From an uncultured Pseudomonadales bacterium (GTDB lineage Bacteria; Pseudomonadota; Gammaproteobacteria; Pseudomonadales; Azotimanducaceae): a stretch of 46,208 nt of DNA. Under the pieces are notes generated by a model, which was not told the DNA's origin, ran no database searches, and saw only the letters and a list, made by a program, of their open reading frames with translations. Each line of letters begins with the position of its first letter. Positions within the stretch are counted from its first letter, which is position 1. This document shows positions 31,076-40,636 of the stretch, piece by piece. Made by a program: the position numbers and the translations under genes. The stretch covers positions 1 through 46,208 of the forward strand of contig CAJJAX010000005.1 of assembly GCA_905182155.1 (NCBI GenBank). The letters run 5' to 3'.

Positions 31076-32731
31076 ATGCTCACGCATTTGTCTATAAAAA
31101 ACCTCGCCGTAGTCGACTCGATCAGCATTGAGATTGCACCCGGCATGACGGTGATTACCGGTGAGACGGGGGTCGGAAAATCTTTGGTTGTCGATGGTTT
31201 GGCATTATTAATGGGCCAAAGGGCTGAATCCCACCTCGTGGGTCAAGCGTCAAACAAAGCCGAGCTGTGCGGGATTTTTTCGCTCGATCAAGCGCCCCGT
31301 GCCCGCGCCTGGCTTGGCGAGCACGGCGTAGAAAGCAGCGATTCAGAGGTCGTCATTCGACGAGTCATTAACACCGAGGGCCCGAGTCGCGCCTTCATCA
31401 ATGGCACGCCAATGACCCTGTCGGAGCTCAAGTCATTCAGTCAGTCGCTACTGGATATTCACGCCCAACACGAGCATCAAGCGCTACTCAAACGAGACAG
31501 CCAGCGGCACCTGCTCGACGAATTCGCAGCCGCCACGCCCCAAGCTGCCAAGGTTGCGGTTTTATTCGAGGCCTGGTCCGCATTACAAGCGAGACAAGCC
31601 GAGCTTCTAGCCAGTAAAAAGGACCGAGCAGACCGCATTGGATTTCTAGACTATCAACTCGATGAACTCGCCAAGCTCGACCTGCAGCACGGCGAGGTCA
31701 ACGCCCTGGATACAGAATTATTGCAGCTGGCTAATGCCGATGAAAATCTGAGCTTTGCCCAACAGGCCCAGAGATTAATCAACGATGACGATCGCGGCGG
31801 CGGTTTAGCCGCACTGCAGACCGCCCGTCTTGCCCTGGGTAAAATAAAGGACCCCAACCTGACCGCAATGCGCGATCAATTAGAGCAATCCTTGCTCCAA
31901 ATTGACGAACTCAATCGAGACCTGCTGCGATACCTCGATGTCAGTCAGGCCAACCCGGAACGGTTGCAATGGGTTGAGCATCGAATGCAACAAATTCATG
32001 ACATTTCCAGAAAGCATCGGTGCCCACCCGAGCAGCTCATCACACTGCAAGCAACCTTGAGCGATGAACTGACGCAATTGAGCGATTCAGATGCCGCGGT
32101 CGAAACACTGAGCGACGACATCCAAACTGCGAAAAATAATTGGGACGCCGCAGCAACTCATTTGTCCAAAAAAAGAGCCAAGGGCAAATTAAAAATCGAG
32201 AAAACGGTTAAAAACCTGCTCACGCAAATGGGAATGGGGAATGCCTGCCTTGAGGTTAGCCTTGCGCCTTACAATCAACCGACTCGATTTGGCCTGGAAG
32301 AAACCACCTTTTTAATCGCGACAAATCCAGGGCAAACACCACAGCCACTCAATAAAATCGCGTCTGGCGGAGAGCTCTCAAGAATTAGCCTTGCCATCCA
32401 GGTGGCAACGCTGGGCACGAGCGCGGTCGGCACGATCATTTTCGATGAGGTCGACGTGGGCATTGGGGGAGGCGTTGCCCAGACTGTTGGCGCACTTTTA
32501 AGAACGCTCAGCGCCCAGGCTCAGGTCCTGTGCGTCACCCACTTAGGGCAGGTGGCGGCCCAGGGCCACAATCACTTCAAGGTCACGAAAGACATCAATG
32601 CAACCGCCATCGAGCCATTAAGCGCGTCGGGTCGGGTCGAAGAAATCGCCAGAATGCTGAGCGGCATTGAGATTACCGAAAAATCACTCGCCCACGCTCG
32701 GGAAATGATGATGACCGCGCAATCGAGATAA
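31076..32731 (+). CDS. recN: DNA repair protein RecN
   Basis: RecN is an SMC-like ATPase used in double-strand break repair. From ATG 31076 (MLTHLSIKNLAVVD) the protein is 551 residues. The Walker A GETGVGKS is at residues 29-36. A central coiled coil rich in Leu, Gln and Asp follows, then the ABC signature SGGELSRISLAIQVA, Walker B TIIFDEVDVGIGG and the D/H loops around VLCVTHLGQVAAQ. Five earlier codons in the open frame (from 31061) are probably not translated. It is divergent from hrcA and convergent with fur. Many homologues are LexA-controlled; I did not see a clear SOS box here. Confidence 0.95.
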   Translation: MLTHLSIKNLAVVDSISIEIAPGMTVITGETGVGKSLVVDGLALLMGQRAESHLVGQASNKAELCGIFSLDQAPRARAWLGEHGVESSDSEVVIRRVINTEGPSRAFINGTPMTLSELKSFSQSLLDIHAQHEHQALLKRDSQRHLLDEFAAATPQAAKVAVLFEAWSALQARQAELLASKKDRADRIGFLDYQLDELAKLDLQHGEVNALDTELLQLANADENLSFAQQAQRLINDDDRGGGLAALQTARLALGKIKDPNLTAMRDQLEQSLLQIDELNRDLLRYLDVSQANPERLQWVEHRMQQIHDISRKHRCPPEQLITLQATLSDELTQLSDSDAAVETLSDDIQTAKNNWDAAATHLSKKRAKGKLKIEKTVKNLLTQMGMGNACLEVSLAPYNQPTRFGLEETTFLIATNPGQTPQPLNKIASGGELSRISLAIQVATLGTSAVGTIIFDEVDVGIGGGVAQTVGALLRTLSAQAQVLCVTHLGQVAAQGHNHFKVTKDINATAIEPLSASGRVEEIARMLSGIEITEKSLAHAREMMMTAQSR

Positions 32732-32754
32732 TCCACCGTTCAACCCAAGCGGAT

Positions 32755-33168
32755 TTAACGGCAAGCCGGGCACAAACCGTACATGTTGAGCTGATGATCG
32801 GTTAGCTCAAAACCCATTTCAAGCGCGATCGCTTCTTGCCGTTTTTCAATCTCTCGATCGGTAAACTCCTCAACTCGGCCGCATTTTACGCAAACGATGT
32901 GATCGTGGTGCGCATCTGGCGATAATTCAAAGATCGAATGTCCGCCCTCAAAATGGTGCCGCGTCACCAGCCCGGCATCTTCAAATTGGGTCAACACGCG
33001 ATACACGGTTGCAAGACCAATTTCCTCACCCCGATCGAGCAGCAATCGATAGACATCTTCCGCACTGACATGGCGAACTTGTGATGTTTCTAGGGCATGA
33101 AGGATTTTGAGCCTGGGCAACGTAATTTTCAGGCCTGCGTCTTTGAGATCTTGGGTTTCTGCCGTCAT
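32755..33168 (-). CDS. fur: Ferric uptake regulator
   Basis: Fur represses iron-uptake genes when loaded with ferrous iron. The 137-residue protein has the winged helix (LKDAGLKITLPRLKIL, LATVYRVLTQFEDAGLV) and the metal-binding and dimer domain (HHFEGGHSIFELS, DAHHDHIVCVKCGRVEEF), with CxxC pairs CVKC and CPAC. Size and motifs are standard. It sits between recN and bamE, the usual gammaproteobacterial position. It may control the TonB receptors further on, but no Fur box was verified. Confidence 0.96.
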   Translation of the reverse strand: MTAETQDLKDAGLKITLPRLKILHALETSQVRHVSAEDVYRLLLDRGEEIGLATVYRVLTQFEDAGLVTRHHFEGGHSIFELSPDAHHDHIVCVKCGRVEEFTDREIEKRQEAIALEMGFELTDHQLNMYGLCPACR

Positions 33169-33281
33169 AAGTACTCGTCAGATTCTCTTAGCTGAGCTCG
33201 CATTATACGATACAATGCCCCAAGTCGTGACCCAGCGGGAACAGGTTGCCTACCTTTCGACAAATCTAGAGATCAATCGTT

Positions 33282-33638
33282 GTGAATTTGAACCGAAAAA
33301 TACCATTGCTCTTACTTTTGACGAGCCTTTTTAGTTGCGCCAGCATCGAATTCCCGGGTGTCTATAAATTAGCCATCCAGCAGGGCAATATTGTTTCGCA
33401 GGAAATGATTGATAAATTAAAGCCTGGGATGACCCGCGCTCAAATCCAATTTGTACTGGGCAACCCAGTGCTTACGGATTCGTTTGATACGAACCGGTGG
33501 AATTATATTTATACCATCGCCTATCCAGACCAAGCGGTCATCAAGCAAGAACTCATCATTGTCTTCGAGAACGACCGCCTGGTTCGATTCGAAGGGGATT
33601 ATGTTCCGAGCAGCGCCAAAGACACCGATCAAACCTAA
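33282..33638 (+). CDS. bamE: Outer-membrane assembly lipoprotein BamE
   Basis: BamE (SmpA/OmlA) is a small lipoprotein of the BAM complex that inserts outer-membrane proteins. It starts with GTG 33282 and has a signal peptide with lipobox LFSC and the acylated cysteine at residue 19. The family fold follows: VYKLAIQQGNIVSQEMIDKL, KPGMTRAQIQFVLGNPVL and RWNYIYTI. Length is 118 residues. Its stop overlaps the stop of the convergent rnfH by a few bases. The gene is intact. Confidence 0.95.
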   Translation: MNLNRKIPLLLLLTSLFSCASIEFPGVYKLAIQQGNIVSQEMIDKLKPGMTRAQIQFVLGNPVLTDSFDTNRWNYIYTIAYPDQAVIKQELIIVFENDRLVRFEGDYVPSSAKDTDQT

Positions 33639-33910
33639 CGTCCGGCTCGATTGCGGCGACGTTGCTTCGGGTCATTAATTAATGGGCGGTAAACCTCAAT
33701 CCGGTCCCCAGCCTGAACCGCATGATCAGCATCGACTGCCTGACCGAAAATCCCACAGGGTAATCCCGAAAAATCATACTCGGGGAACATTGTCGGCAAC
33801 AAAGACTGCATCACCGCTGCCCGAATACTGGTGCCTTGTATTACCGTGACGGCGATCAAGGCCTGACGGCTGGGCGATGCAAAGCAAACCTCCGCAGACA
33901 ATTCAGCCAT
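33635..33910 (-). CDS. rnfH: RnfH family protein
   Basis: RnfH (UPF0125) is a small ubiquitin-fold protein of unclear role, encoded next to ratA in many gammaproteobacteria. The product has EVCFASPSRQALIAVTVIQG, FPEYDFSGLPCGIFGQAVD and AGDRIEVYRPLINDPKQRRR, the family signature. I prefer ATG 33910 (MAELSAEV), which overlaps the ratA stop; ATG 33919 is also possible. It overlaps the ratA end and is likely coupled to it. Confidence 0.92.
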   Translation of the reverse strand: MAELSAEVCFASPSRQALIAVTVIQGTSIRAAVMQSLLPTMFPEYDFSGLPCGIFGQAVDADHAVQAGDRIEVYRPLINDPKQRRRNRAGR

Positions 33911-34334
33911 GAAGGTCATCCAAACGCGCCGTAAACGCGTCGACTAACCGATCGGCCGCAACGCCAAAAACCCGTCCAAAGGTCTGGTCAATCAACTTAC
34001 TGCTAAATTCAAAGCCCAAATCCAAGGTGATCTTACAGCCCGCCTCCCCGAGCGCATCGAACTGCCAGGTCCCTTCAAGCCGCGAGAACGGACCATCGAC
34101 CAATGACAAGGCAATGGTCGTGGGCCACATCAACTGATTTTTGGTGGTGAAACGCTGCCGAATACCGGATTTCGCCAGAACCAGCGTCGCGATGACGTCC
34201 GTCTCAGTTCGCTGAAGAACCTGACTTTCGGCGCACCAGGGCAAAAATTCTGAGTACGCCTCTATCTCGTTCACGACCTCAAAGGCGACCTCGCAAGCAT
34301 AGGGCACCAGCGCTGTTCTTTTGATTTCTCTCAA
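33903..34334 (-). CDS. ratA: RatA family START-domain protein
   Basis: RatA (PasT) is a small START-like protein. In E. coli it has been described as affecting ribosome subunit association, and its mitochondrial relative Coq10 binds ubiquinone. The 143-residue product has IKRTALVPYACEVAFEVVND-type opening (ALVPYACEVAFEVVNEIEAY), FLPWCAESQVL and the C-terminal helix FGVAADRLVDAFTARLDDL. It is followed by rnfH, the standard pair, and preceded by the transporter gene on the same strand. Intact. I cannot tell which of the proposed roles applies. Confidence 0.9.
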   Translation of the reverse strand: MREIKRTALVPYACEVAFEVVNEIEAYSEFLPWCAESQVLQRTETDVIATLVLAKSGIRQRFTTKNQLMWPTTIALSLVDGPFSRLEGTWQFDALGEAGCKITLDLGFEFSSKLIDQTFGRVFGVAADRLVDAFTARLDDLHG

Positions 34335-34349
34335 AGCGTTAGCCGACCT

Positions 34350-35708
34350 TCAAAATATGGTAACCAAAAACACGATTAGGACACCCAAAGGCGCAATAAA
34401 CCGAGTCAGAAACCGCCATGCTGGGAGGGCCCCTTGGTCTTCTGCTAGCTGGGCCTGGACCTGATCCTCACTCAGCAGCCAACCGGTAAAGATCGCAATC
34501 AAGATCCCACCCAGGGGCAATAAGATATTATTCGAGGCATAATCCATCACATCGAAGAACGTCATGCCATTGGCCAGGGTCCAATCCGCGCCCAAATTAA
34601 AGGACAAGGCGCTGCCGAGGCCAAGCAGCCATGCAATAAACCCGACCAGCACCGCCCCCCGAGCCCGTCCTAAGCGCGTTTTTTCGACCACCCAAGCCAC
34701 CGCAGGTTCGAGCAGAGAAATGCTGGAGGTAATCGCTGCAAAGGTAACCAAGACAAAAAAGATGGTGCCAAAAATTTGACCGCCAACCATTTGACCAAAC
34801 GCGATGGGCAGGGTAATGAACATGAGGCCCGGGCCCGCTGAACTCTCAAGCCCGTTGGCAAACACTAAGGGGAATATCACCATCGCAGACATCAGTGCGA
34901 CGCCCGTGTCCAATAACGCGATGGTTGCTGCGGTGCCAATAATCGACGAACCCTTCGGCATGTAGGCGCCGTAGGCCATAATCGCGCCCATACCCAAGCT
35001 CAGGGTAAAAAATGCTTGCCCCATGGCCGTAATCAAACTGTTAGGACTGAAATCATCAAAATTTGGTTGGAACAAGAAGGTTAAACCTTCAACAAAATGG
35101 CCGGTCGTCAACGCGGAGTACAACACCAAGACCACCAAGAGCAGAAACAGCGCAGGCATTAAATACCGAACGGTCACCTCAAGGCCCCGTCCAACCCCGC
35201 GGGCTGCAATGGCAATGGTTAGCGCCATGAAGGCTGTCTGCCAGCCCACCACTTTCAGGGGATCTCCAATAAAGCCCTCAAAACTTTTCGCCGCAGCATC
35301 GGCCTCAATTCCAACGAAGTTGCCGGAAACCATGTCCGCAACATAGGCCATTGCCCAGCCGGCGATAACCCCGTAAAACGACAAAATCATGAACCCGGCA
35401 AGCGCCCCCATCCAACCAATCACCGACCAGGCTGGGCTCGCGCCAGACGCCTTGGCCAACACCAACATCGCGTTGATCGGGCTTTGACGACCATTGCGAC
35501 CAATCAACACTTCGGACATCATAACTGGCACGCCAATCAACAAAATGCAACCTAAATAGATAAGTACAAATGCACCGCCGCCGTTAGTTCCTGCTTTATA
35601 AGGAAAGCCCCAAATATTACCCAAACCAACGGCGGACCCAGCGGCTGCAAAAATAAACATAAGACGGGACGACCACATCCCATGCATCGACTCTGATTGA
35701 TTTAGCAT
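34350..35708 (-). CDS. Sodium-dependent neurotransmitter-symporter family transporter
   Basis: This is an NSS-family secondary transporter, which usually moves amino acids or related amines with sodium across the inner membrane. The start ATG 35708 (MLNQSESMHG) follows GAGGAAG at good spacing. The signature SRLMFIFAAAGSAVGLGNIW, GFPYKAGTNGGGAFV is present (sodium and substrate site of TM1), followed by about ten further membrane segments. AAITSSISLLEPAVAWV matches the TM8 sodium site. Length is 452 residues. The substrate cannot be predicted from sequence. It is divergent from smpB and upstream of ratA on the same strand. Confidence 0.9.
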   Translation of the reverse strand: MLNQSESMHGMWSSRLMFIFAAAGSAVGLGNIWGFPYKAGTNGGGAFVLIYLGCILLIGVPVMMSEVLIGRNGRQSPINAMLVLAKASGASPAWSVIGWMGALAGFMILSFYGVIAGWAMAYVADMVSGNFVGIEADAAAKSFEGFIGDPLKVVGWQTAFMALTIAIAARGVGRGLEVTVRYLMPALFLLLVVLVLYSALTTGHFVEGLTFLFQPNFDDFSPNSLITAMGQAFFTLSLGMGAIMAYGAYMPKGSSIIGTAATIALLDTGVALMSAMVIFPLVFANGLESSAGPGLMFITLPIAFGQMVGGQIFGTIFFVLVTFAAITSSISLLEPAVAWVVEKTRLGRARGAVLVGFIAWLLGLGSALSFNLGADWTLANGMTFFDVMDYASNNILLPLGGILIAIFTGWLLSEDQVQAQLAEDQGALPAWRFLTRFIAPLGVLIVFLVTIF

Positions 35709-35809
35709 GCCACTTCCTCTGTTGCGCATTTTATTGTCACCATTTTGTCTTGCATCCACAAGTCATCCATTCCAACGTACAATAGACGCCTTCCTGTTGA
35801 GTAAAGACA

Positions 35810-36286
35810 TTGGCTACCAAAAAGAAATCGAACCCAGGGACCATCGCTAAAAACAAGAAAGCGGGTTTCGAATACCATTTCCATGAAAAATTCGAAGCCG
35901 GATTGGTATTAGAGGGTTGGGAACTGAAGTCCATTCGAGCTGGCCGGATCCAGCTGACCGACACCTATATCTTCTTCAAGCGCAACGAGGCATTTCTCTT
36001 GGGGGCCAACATCACGCCACTGCATTCCGCCTCAACGCATGTGGTCCCTGACGCGCAACGTAATCGAAAACTGCTGCTTAACCGCCGCGAAATCGCGCGC
36101 TTAATTGGCAGCGTGCAACAAAAAGGGTTTACCTGCGTGCCCTTGGCGCTTTATTGGAAGGGCCCCCTGGTTAAGTGCGAATTGGCACTCGCGTCCGGTA
36201 AAAAAGAACACGACAAACGCGCCACCATCAAAGAACGTGATTGGCAGCGGGATAAGCTGCGCATTGCTAAAGATTATCAGCGCTAG
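35810..36286 (+). CDS. smpB: SsrA-binding protein
   Basis: SmpB binds tmRNA and delivers it to stalled ribosomes for trans-translation. The 158-residue protein reads from a TTG start at 35810 ([20 protein letters not shown]). It has the beta-barrel blocks [39 protein letters not shown] and [20 protein letters not shown], and the C-terminal tail [15 protein letters not shown] that inserts into the decoding centre. No ATG fits the family N-terminus, so TTG is taken as the start. The tmRNA gene is not in the window. Confidence 0.94.
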   Translation: MATKKKSNPGTIAKNKKAGFEYHFHEKFEAGLVLEGWELKSIRAGRIQLTDTYIFFKRNEAFLLGANITPLHSASTHVVPDAQRNRKLLLNRREIARLIGSVQQKGFTCVPLALYWKGPLVKCELALASGKKEHDKRATIKERDWQRDKLRIAKDYQR

Positions 36287-36651
36287 TCGTAAACGATATA
36301 ACCGCGACTTCGTAAGCATTGCCGCGCAACCTTGGCCTTTTTTGCTTCTGCGTCGGCCAAACCCTTCGCACCACCTGCGGCAACGCCTGCGCCGGCGGAC
36401 TTTTTGGCATTTGATTCGCTACCAACGGCTAAGCCCAGCAACCCACCAAAGAGACCGGTCAGCGCCCCTTTGCTTGCGACAATGCGGGCGCTGTTAACCT
36501 GGCCTGCATAGTACTGACACGCCTTGAGATCCGCCTGATAGCGCTCAGGGTCAATCCCCGCTTGATCGACAATCGGCGCAGTTTTACAACCCATCAAACA
36601 TAAAACCAGCATCACGCGGACAAACCAAACCATTTGAGGACGCCTCAGCAT
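36283..36651 (-). CDS. Putative glycine-zipper lipoprotein
   Basis: I do not recognise a specific family. The 122-residue product has a signal peptide ending in LMGC, with a likely lipidated cysteine at residue 22. A charged segment with CQYYAGQV follows. Next comes a glycine-zipper hydrophobic stretch ([20 protein letters not shown]) and a Gly/Ala/Lys-rich part, and the protein ends in [13 protein letters not shown]. The RQCLxxRGY ending is common in small envelope proteins of this kind. It is probably an outer-membrane-anchored lipoprotein. It overlaps the smpB end by a few bases, convergently. Confidence 0.75.
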   Translation of the reverse strand: MLRRPQMVWFVRVMLVLCLMGCKTAPIVDQAGIDPERYQADLKACQYYAGQVNSARIVASKGALTGLFGGLLGLAVGSESNAKKSAGAGVAAGGAKGLADAEAKKAKVARQCLRSRGYIVYD

Positions 36652-36815
36652 TTCGAGTGCTCAGTTTACTCGGTTTTTATGACGTTAAGCTGAACGACAG
36701 CGAACCAAAAACCCAACAAAGTGAGGCGAGGTGAGGGTTAACGAAAGCGGCCTGGATGGCGACGTTGCGCGCACCTTCGAGGCAGCCTATCGGCAACCAT
36801 TGCTCATGCGCTTAG

Positions 36816-36860
36816 GGGAGACTGGGAGACTGGGAGACTGGGAGACTGGGAGACTGGGAG
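36816..36860. repeat. 8-bp tandem repeat, five and a half copies
   Basis: GGGAGACT is repeated five times without mismatch plus five bases of a sixth copy. It lies in the 300-bp spacer between the lipoprotein gene and the cold-shock gene, outside coding sequence. The rest of the spacer (36652-36815) shows no gene; it must hold the lipoprotein promoter. A perfect short repeat such as this is prone to slippage and to assembly collapse. Confidence 0.92.
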
Positions 36861-36901
36861 AAGTTTGAAGCGGGCCCAGGAAAAGTCAAACACCACAAAA
36901 G

Positions 36902-36937
36902 AAAAAACCGGATTAGACACAAGGCCTAATCCGGTTT
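36902..36937 (-). terminator. Terminator after the cold-shock gene
   Basis: On the minus strand AAACCGGATTAG and CTAATCCGGTTT pair in a 12-bp stem with a nine-base loop, followed by more T residues. It lies 20 bp past the stop of the cold-shock gene. Confidence 0.9.
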
Positions 36938-36956
36938 CGAGCTTTCTTACGATCGA

Positions 36957-37163
36957 TTAAACAACCGTTACGTTCGCTGCCTGCAAGCCTTTGTCGCCCT
37001 GCTGTACTTCGAACTCTACTTCTTGGCCATCTCTAAGCGATGAAACGCCTGGTGAGGTAATAGCGCGAAAATGTACGAATACATCCTTACCACCTTCCTG
37101 AGAGATAAAACCATAACCTTTTTGGTCGTCAAACCATTTTACTTGTCCACGTACTGTTGCCAT
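36957..37163 (-). CDS. Cold-shock domain protein (CspA family)
   Basis: A 68-residue single cold-shock domain protein that binds single-stranded RNA or DNA. RNP1 is KGYGFISQ and RNP2 is VFVHFRAI, with the aromatic surface of [12 protein letters not shown] intact. The start ATG 37163 is preceded by AAGGAAAG. There is about 180 bp of non-coding sequence upstream, allowing a long 5' leader of the sort that regulates cspA-like genes, but I cannot show a cold box. It ends at a strong terminator. It could be constitutive or cold-induced. Confidence 0.93.
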   Translation of the reverse strand: MATVRGQVKWFDDQKGYGFISQEGGKDVFVHFRAITSPGVSSLRDGQEVEFEVQQGDKGLQAANVTVV

Positions 37164-37345
37164 GTTTCTTTCCTTGCAAGTGAGTTTTCTTCAAAGCAGC
37201 AATCACTACCTGAAGGCTGAGAGACTTCAAAATACTTACGAGCGGAGGAAGAAAACGAAAGTGTTACACAAACTACGCGGTCATAAATAGGTGCGGTCAT
37301 CTAACCAGCTCGAGGAGTCTACCTGAATACACCCCGGATGTCACA

Positions 37346-37377
37346 AATAAAAAAGGCGGCCGATGGCCGCCTTTTCC
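37346..37377 (-). terminator. Terminator after TonB receptor 1
   Basis: On the minus strand AAAAGGCGGCC ATC GGCCGCCTTTT forms an 11-bp stem with a three-base loop, then a T tract. It is almost identical to the hairpin at 40591-40622 after the second receptor, evidence that the whole units were duplicated. Confidence 0.93.
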
Positions 37378-37390
37378 GAACGCGTTAACG

Positions 37391-40300
37391 TTAATTCATA
37401 GCGTTCATAGACACTGTAAATTCGATCCCCATTAGCCTAGGCAAGGTGGTCCCTGCGGTCTGACGGAAGAATTCTTCTTCGCCATGGCGCAGCACTTGCA
37501 ATACACCGACATCGTCTAACACATTGTTGATGAAACCTGACACGATCATTCGCCCATCAGCCGAAGCCCAAGAAGCGCGCATATCCAATCGGCCATAAGC
37601 CTCAGCCATCTCATCTTCATTTTCGAACGGCGAGTAATACACATCATCAATCCAGCTGTAGGATCCGCTAAACGTGAGCGTACTACCAGATGCCAAAGGC
37701 GTTACATGCGACACCCAACCGTTAAACTTAGACTCAGGCACTTGCAACAACTGATTGCCTTTGATGTTTTTCTGAGCGGTTGCTGCACCAAACAAAGATG
37801 CCGGTGCGTCAAATCCCGCAGGATCAAGAATAAACAGATCTTCTGAGTATTCATTTGGTGTGTAGCTGAAGTTACCCCCGACCGTTAACTGATCTGTTGC
37901 CAGCCAGGTCAGCTCTGCTTCCATCCCAGTAATTTCTGCACCAGGTGCCGCAAGAACGGAGGTCGATGTCCCAAAGAAGGCGCTCACTTCGGTCGCGACC
38001 GTATGAATATTTTCATAGTCGTAGTAGTAAAAAGAACCATTTAACTGAAGCGCGTTATCAAGCCATTGGGTTTTGTATCCGAACTCATAGGCCACTAAAG
38101 CTTCAGGATCGTAAGTTGGCGTCTTGCTGAAAAATAACAGATTGTAACCGCCACCTCGATGACCGGATGTGACCGAGGCATACACCATGGCATTGTCAGT
38201 CACATCGTAATCAAGATTCACCCGGAAGGTGGTCTTGGTGTCTTTACGCTCGTAGGGTCGGTAAAGACTCACCGCAATCGGGAACCCGCCATTGGTCGCC
38301 AAGCGCGTTGGCGTCGGTTGACCATATTCATCAAAAACGTGACCCAAAGGGTTTTGAGCCGAGATCAGCGAGGCATCCGTGACAAAACCGCCATTGACAG
38401 CATTGATCCCGAAGACACCACCCCAAAAAGGGATCAGGCCACTAATGACACTTTCCGTGTAACGGAACAGGTTTTCTTCGGCCAACACTTTATCGGAGGC
38501 GTATCGCAAGCCGACCGTCAGTGCGAACTGATCGTTGATTTGCCAAACGCCTTGACTATAAGCGGCAAAGGCTTCTCGCTCAGTTTGGGTATGATACAGC
38601 ACATCGGAGCCCAACGTATTCGGCCCCCATTGAACGTCCAGATCAGGGTTCGTACCGTTATCACCGAGCCAAACAGCCGACAAGAGGTTCCGACTTGGGT
38701 TTTCTAAAGCAGGATCCGTGACACCAATCGAACCGTTGCGCTGACAGTAGGGCGAATCGCTGCCCTGCGCACGCATCCCGCGCGGAGTGCAGCGACAACG
38801 CCTGCTGGCTCAACAATCCAGAGATGGGCAGCCCGGTAAACGCAGCACCCGCAACCTCAGCAGGGAGGTCAGGGCGTAAAATCGGTCCTAAAACACTGGC
38901 AGCACCGGCTGACAAGGCGGTGTTATCGACGTAAGGGTTGATAAACCGACTTTCGCCCGCCGCGCTATACAGATCACCCCGTTGATCGATGGTGGCATCA
39001 TAAAAGAAGATCCCAGAGGTCAGGGTCAGGTTGTCTGTAAGATCCATGAACGCCATCAATTCATGCGACTCGTAACTGGCCTCATGATTCACATAGAACT
39101 GACGATCGTGGAACTTACTGGCAGTATTGTCATCATCTGTCGTTCGACGGTACATGATTTCGTTATAGCCAAAAACATACTTCAACTCAATCTTGTCGGT
39201 TAATTGATAACTCACATTCAACTGGGTGGTATCGCCTTCAAATTCCTCTCGGTTCAGACCATTGGTCGCCGCACAAACGTCAGACCCGTTGATCTCGCCG
39301 GCAAAGACGCACTCATTATAGGCATCCATCGAAGCTTGACTCGTGTAGTTGAACCCATCCAGAGACGCTGCGGCATTTTGCCGGCCATTGAAATCCCCAT
39401 AGTCGATCCCAGCCCGGTTATTCTGAGCTTGAACCATCGCACCTGTTACTGGATCCGTGAAGGTGTAAACCGGCGCGGAAGGCAGCAAGAAATCGCTTGC
39501 AACCGGGTCCGTCTGAGCCGGATCAATCGCTCGATAACCAGGTACCAGCGCGTGATAATTTCTAGAGGCTTGACCCTCTTCGTTCAATACCACCAGGCCG
39601 CCACCATTGGCGCCGCCGACGGGTCGATCGGTTCGCATGCCATTGTGTCGAATGTTGACCGAGAGCTGATCACTGGGGTCCCACTGAAGCTGACCGTTAA
39701 AATTCTTAACCCCCAAGCCGTCTGTGGCTTGACCATCGCCCAATTCTTCAACGGCACCATCGCGGTTTCTAAGGGCGAAATTAACCCGAGCCGAGACCGT
39801 ATCGCTCAGCGCGCCATTCAGCATCCCATAGGATTCCAACTGACCCGCGTTCCCCATGATGGACTTCATCGACCAGTCCATTTCTTGTTGAGGCTTTTTA
39901 TAGAGAATATTAATGGCGCCGCCAATCGCGTTGCGACCATAAAGTGTCCCTTGGGGTCCACGCAGAACTTCAACCCGCGCAACATCCCAGAAGGTTTGTG
40001 CGGTTGCTGTCAGCAGGTCTTCTGAGTAAACACCGTTCATATAAACCGCAACACCGGGGTCCCCGCCGAGGGCACGGAAGTTGCGCCCTACGCCTCGGAC
40101 AGTGGCGTCATAAGGCTGAATGGTGGTCGCGGGGATGAAGTTTTGAAAATCTTCTTGGTTTTCGAATCCCGAAATCATCCATAAACTCTGTGGTAAAGGC
40201 CGTGATTGACATCGACGTATCCTGAATCGATGCCTCCCGGCGCTCGGCGGTTACAATCACCTCTTCAATTTTCCGGCCAGTTTGTTCCGCGACTGCAATC

Positions 40301-40401
40301 GATGCAGAGGGCATACCAATACCCAAAACCACACATAACGCCAAGCGCGATCGACTGTTTTGGTCGCCGCGTTGGTTAAACTGCTTTAGTAAACTTCCCA
40401 T
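37391..40401 (-). CDS. TonB-dependent receptor 1, two frameshifts
   Basis: An outer-membrane beta-barrel that imports a large or scarce nutrient using TonB energy. 40108-40401 gives the signal peptide and TonB box (KIEEVIVTAERRE). 38661-40178 gives the plug with VRGVGRNFRALGGDPGVAVY, RVEVLRGPQGTLYGRNAIGG and the first barrel strands. 37391-38776 gives the remaining strands, ending in [17 protein letters not shown]. Frameshifts lie near 40160 and 38770. About 1003 codons in all. The plug style is that of the large receptor families used by marine gammaproteobacteria for carbohydrates or other organic compounds, but no substrate can be assigned. It is a close paralogue of the receptor at 40637-43004. 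Confidence 0.92.
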
Positions 40402-40590
40402 TTTAATCCCCGTAGAATAATCATTGCTCTGTTTTAGAGTTGATTACAGGGGACCCCTTCCGCTCGAAACGAAATCGATAGGTGGCCACAGCATCGAGCG
40501 AGACCAATCCTTGGTCACAACACGGCAGCTTAGAAATCTTCCCTGATTTCAACGCCGGAGGATCATAATTAACTCAGCCTAACTGCTCAC
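40402..40590. other. Spacer between the two TonB receptor genes
   Basis: About 190 bases lie between the start of receptor 1 and the terminator after receptor 2. It should contain the promoter and leader of receptor 1. I see no gene, and no Fur box or other operator I would defend. Confidence 0.5.
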
Positions 40591-40622
40591 AAATAAAAAA
40601 GGCGGCCAATGGCCGCCTTTTT
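40591..40622 (-). terminator. Terminator after TonB receptor 2
   Basis: On the minus strand AAAAAGGCGGCC ATT GGCCGCCTTTTT makes a 12-bp stem with a three-base loop and T tract, directly after the second receptor. It is the twin of the hairpin at 37346-37377, including the shared CACAAATAAAAAAGGCGGCC context. Confidence 0.93.
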
Positions 40623-40636
40623 ACACTCGAATCAGC

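Noticed and set aside
36816..36860. CRISPR or integron repeat
   Set aside because: The unit is only 8 bp, tandem and without spacers or an integrase.
39204..40025. Long plus-strand open frame (273 codons) opposite TonB receptor 1
   Set aside because: It is antisense to conserved plug and barrel sequence and has no family resemblance or ribosome site.
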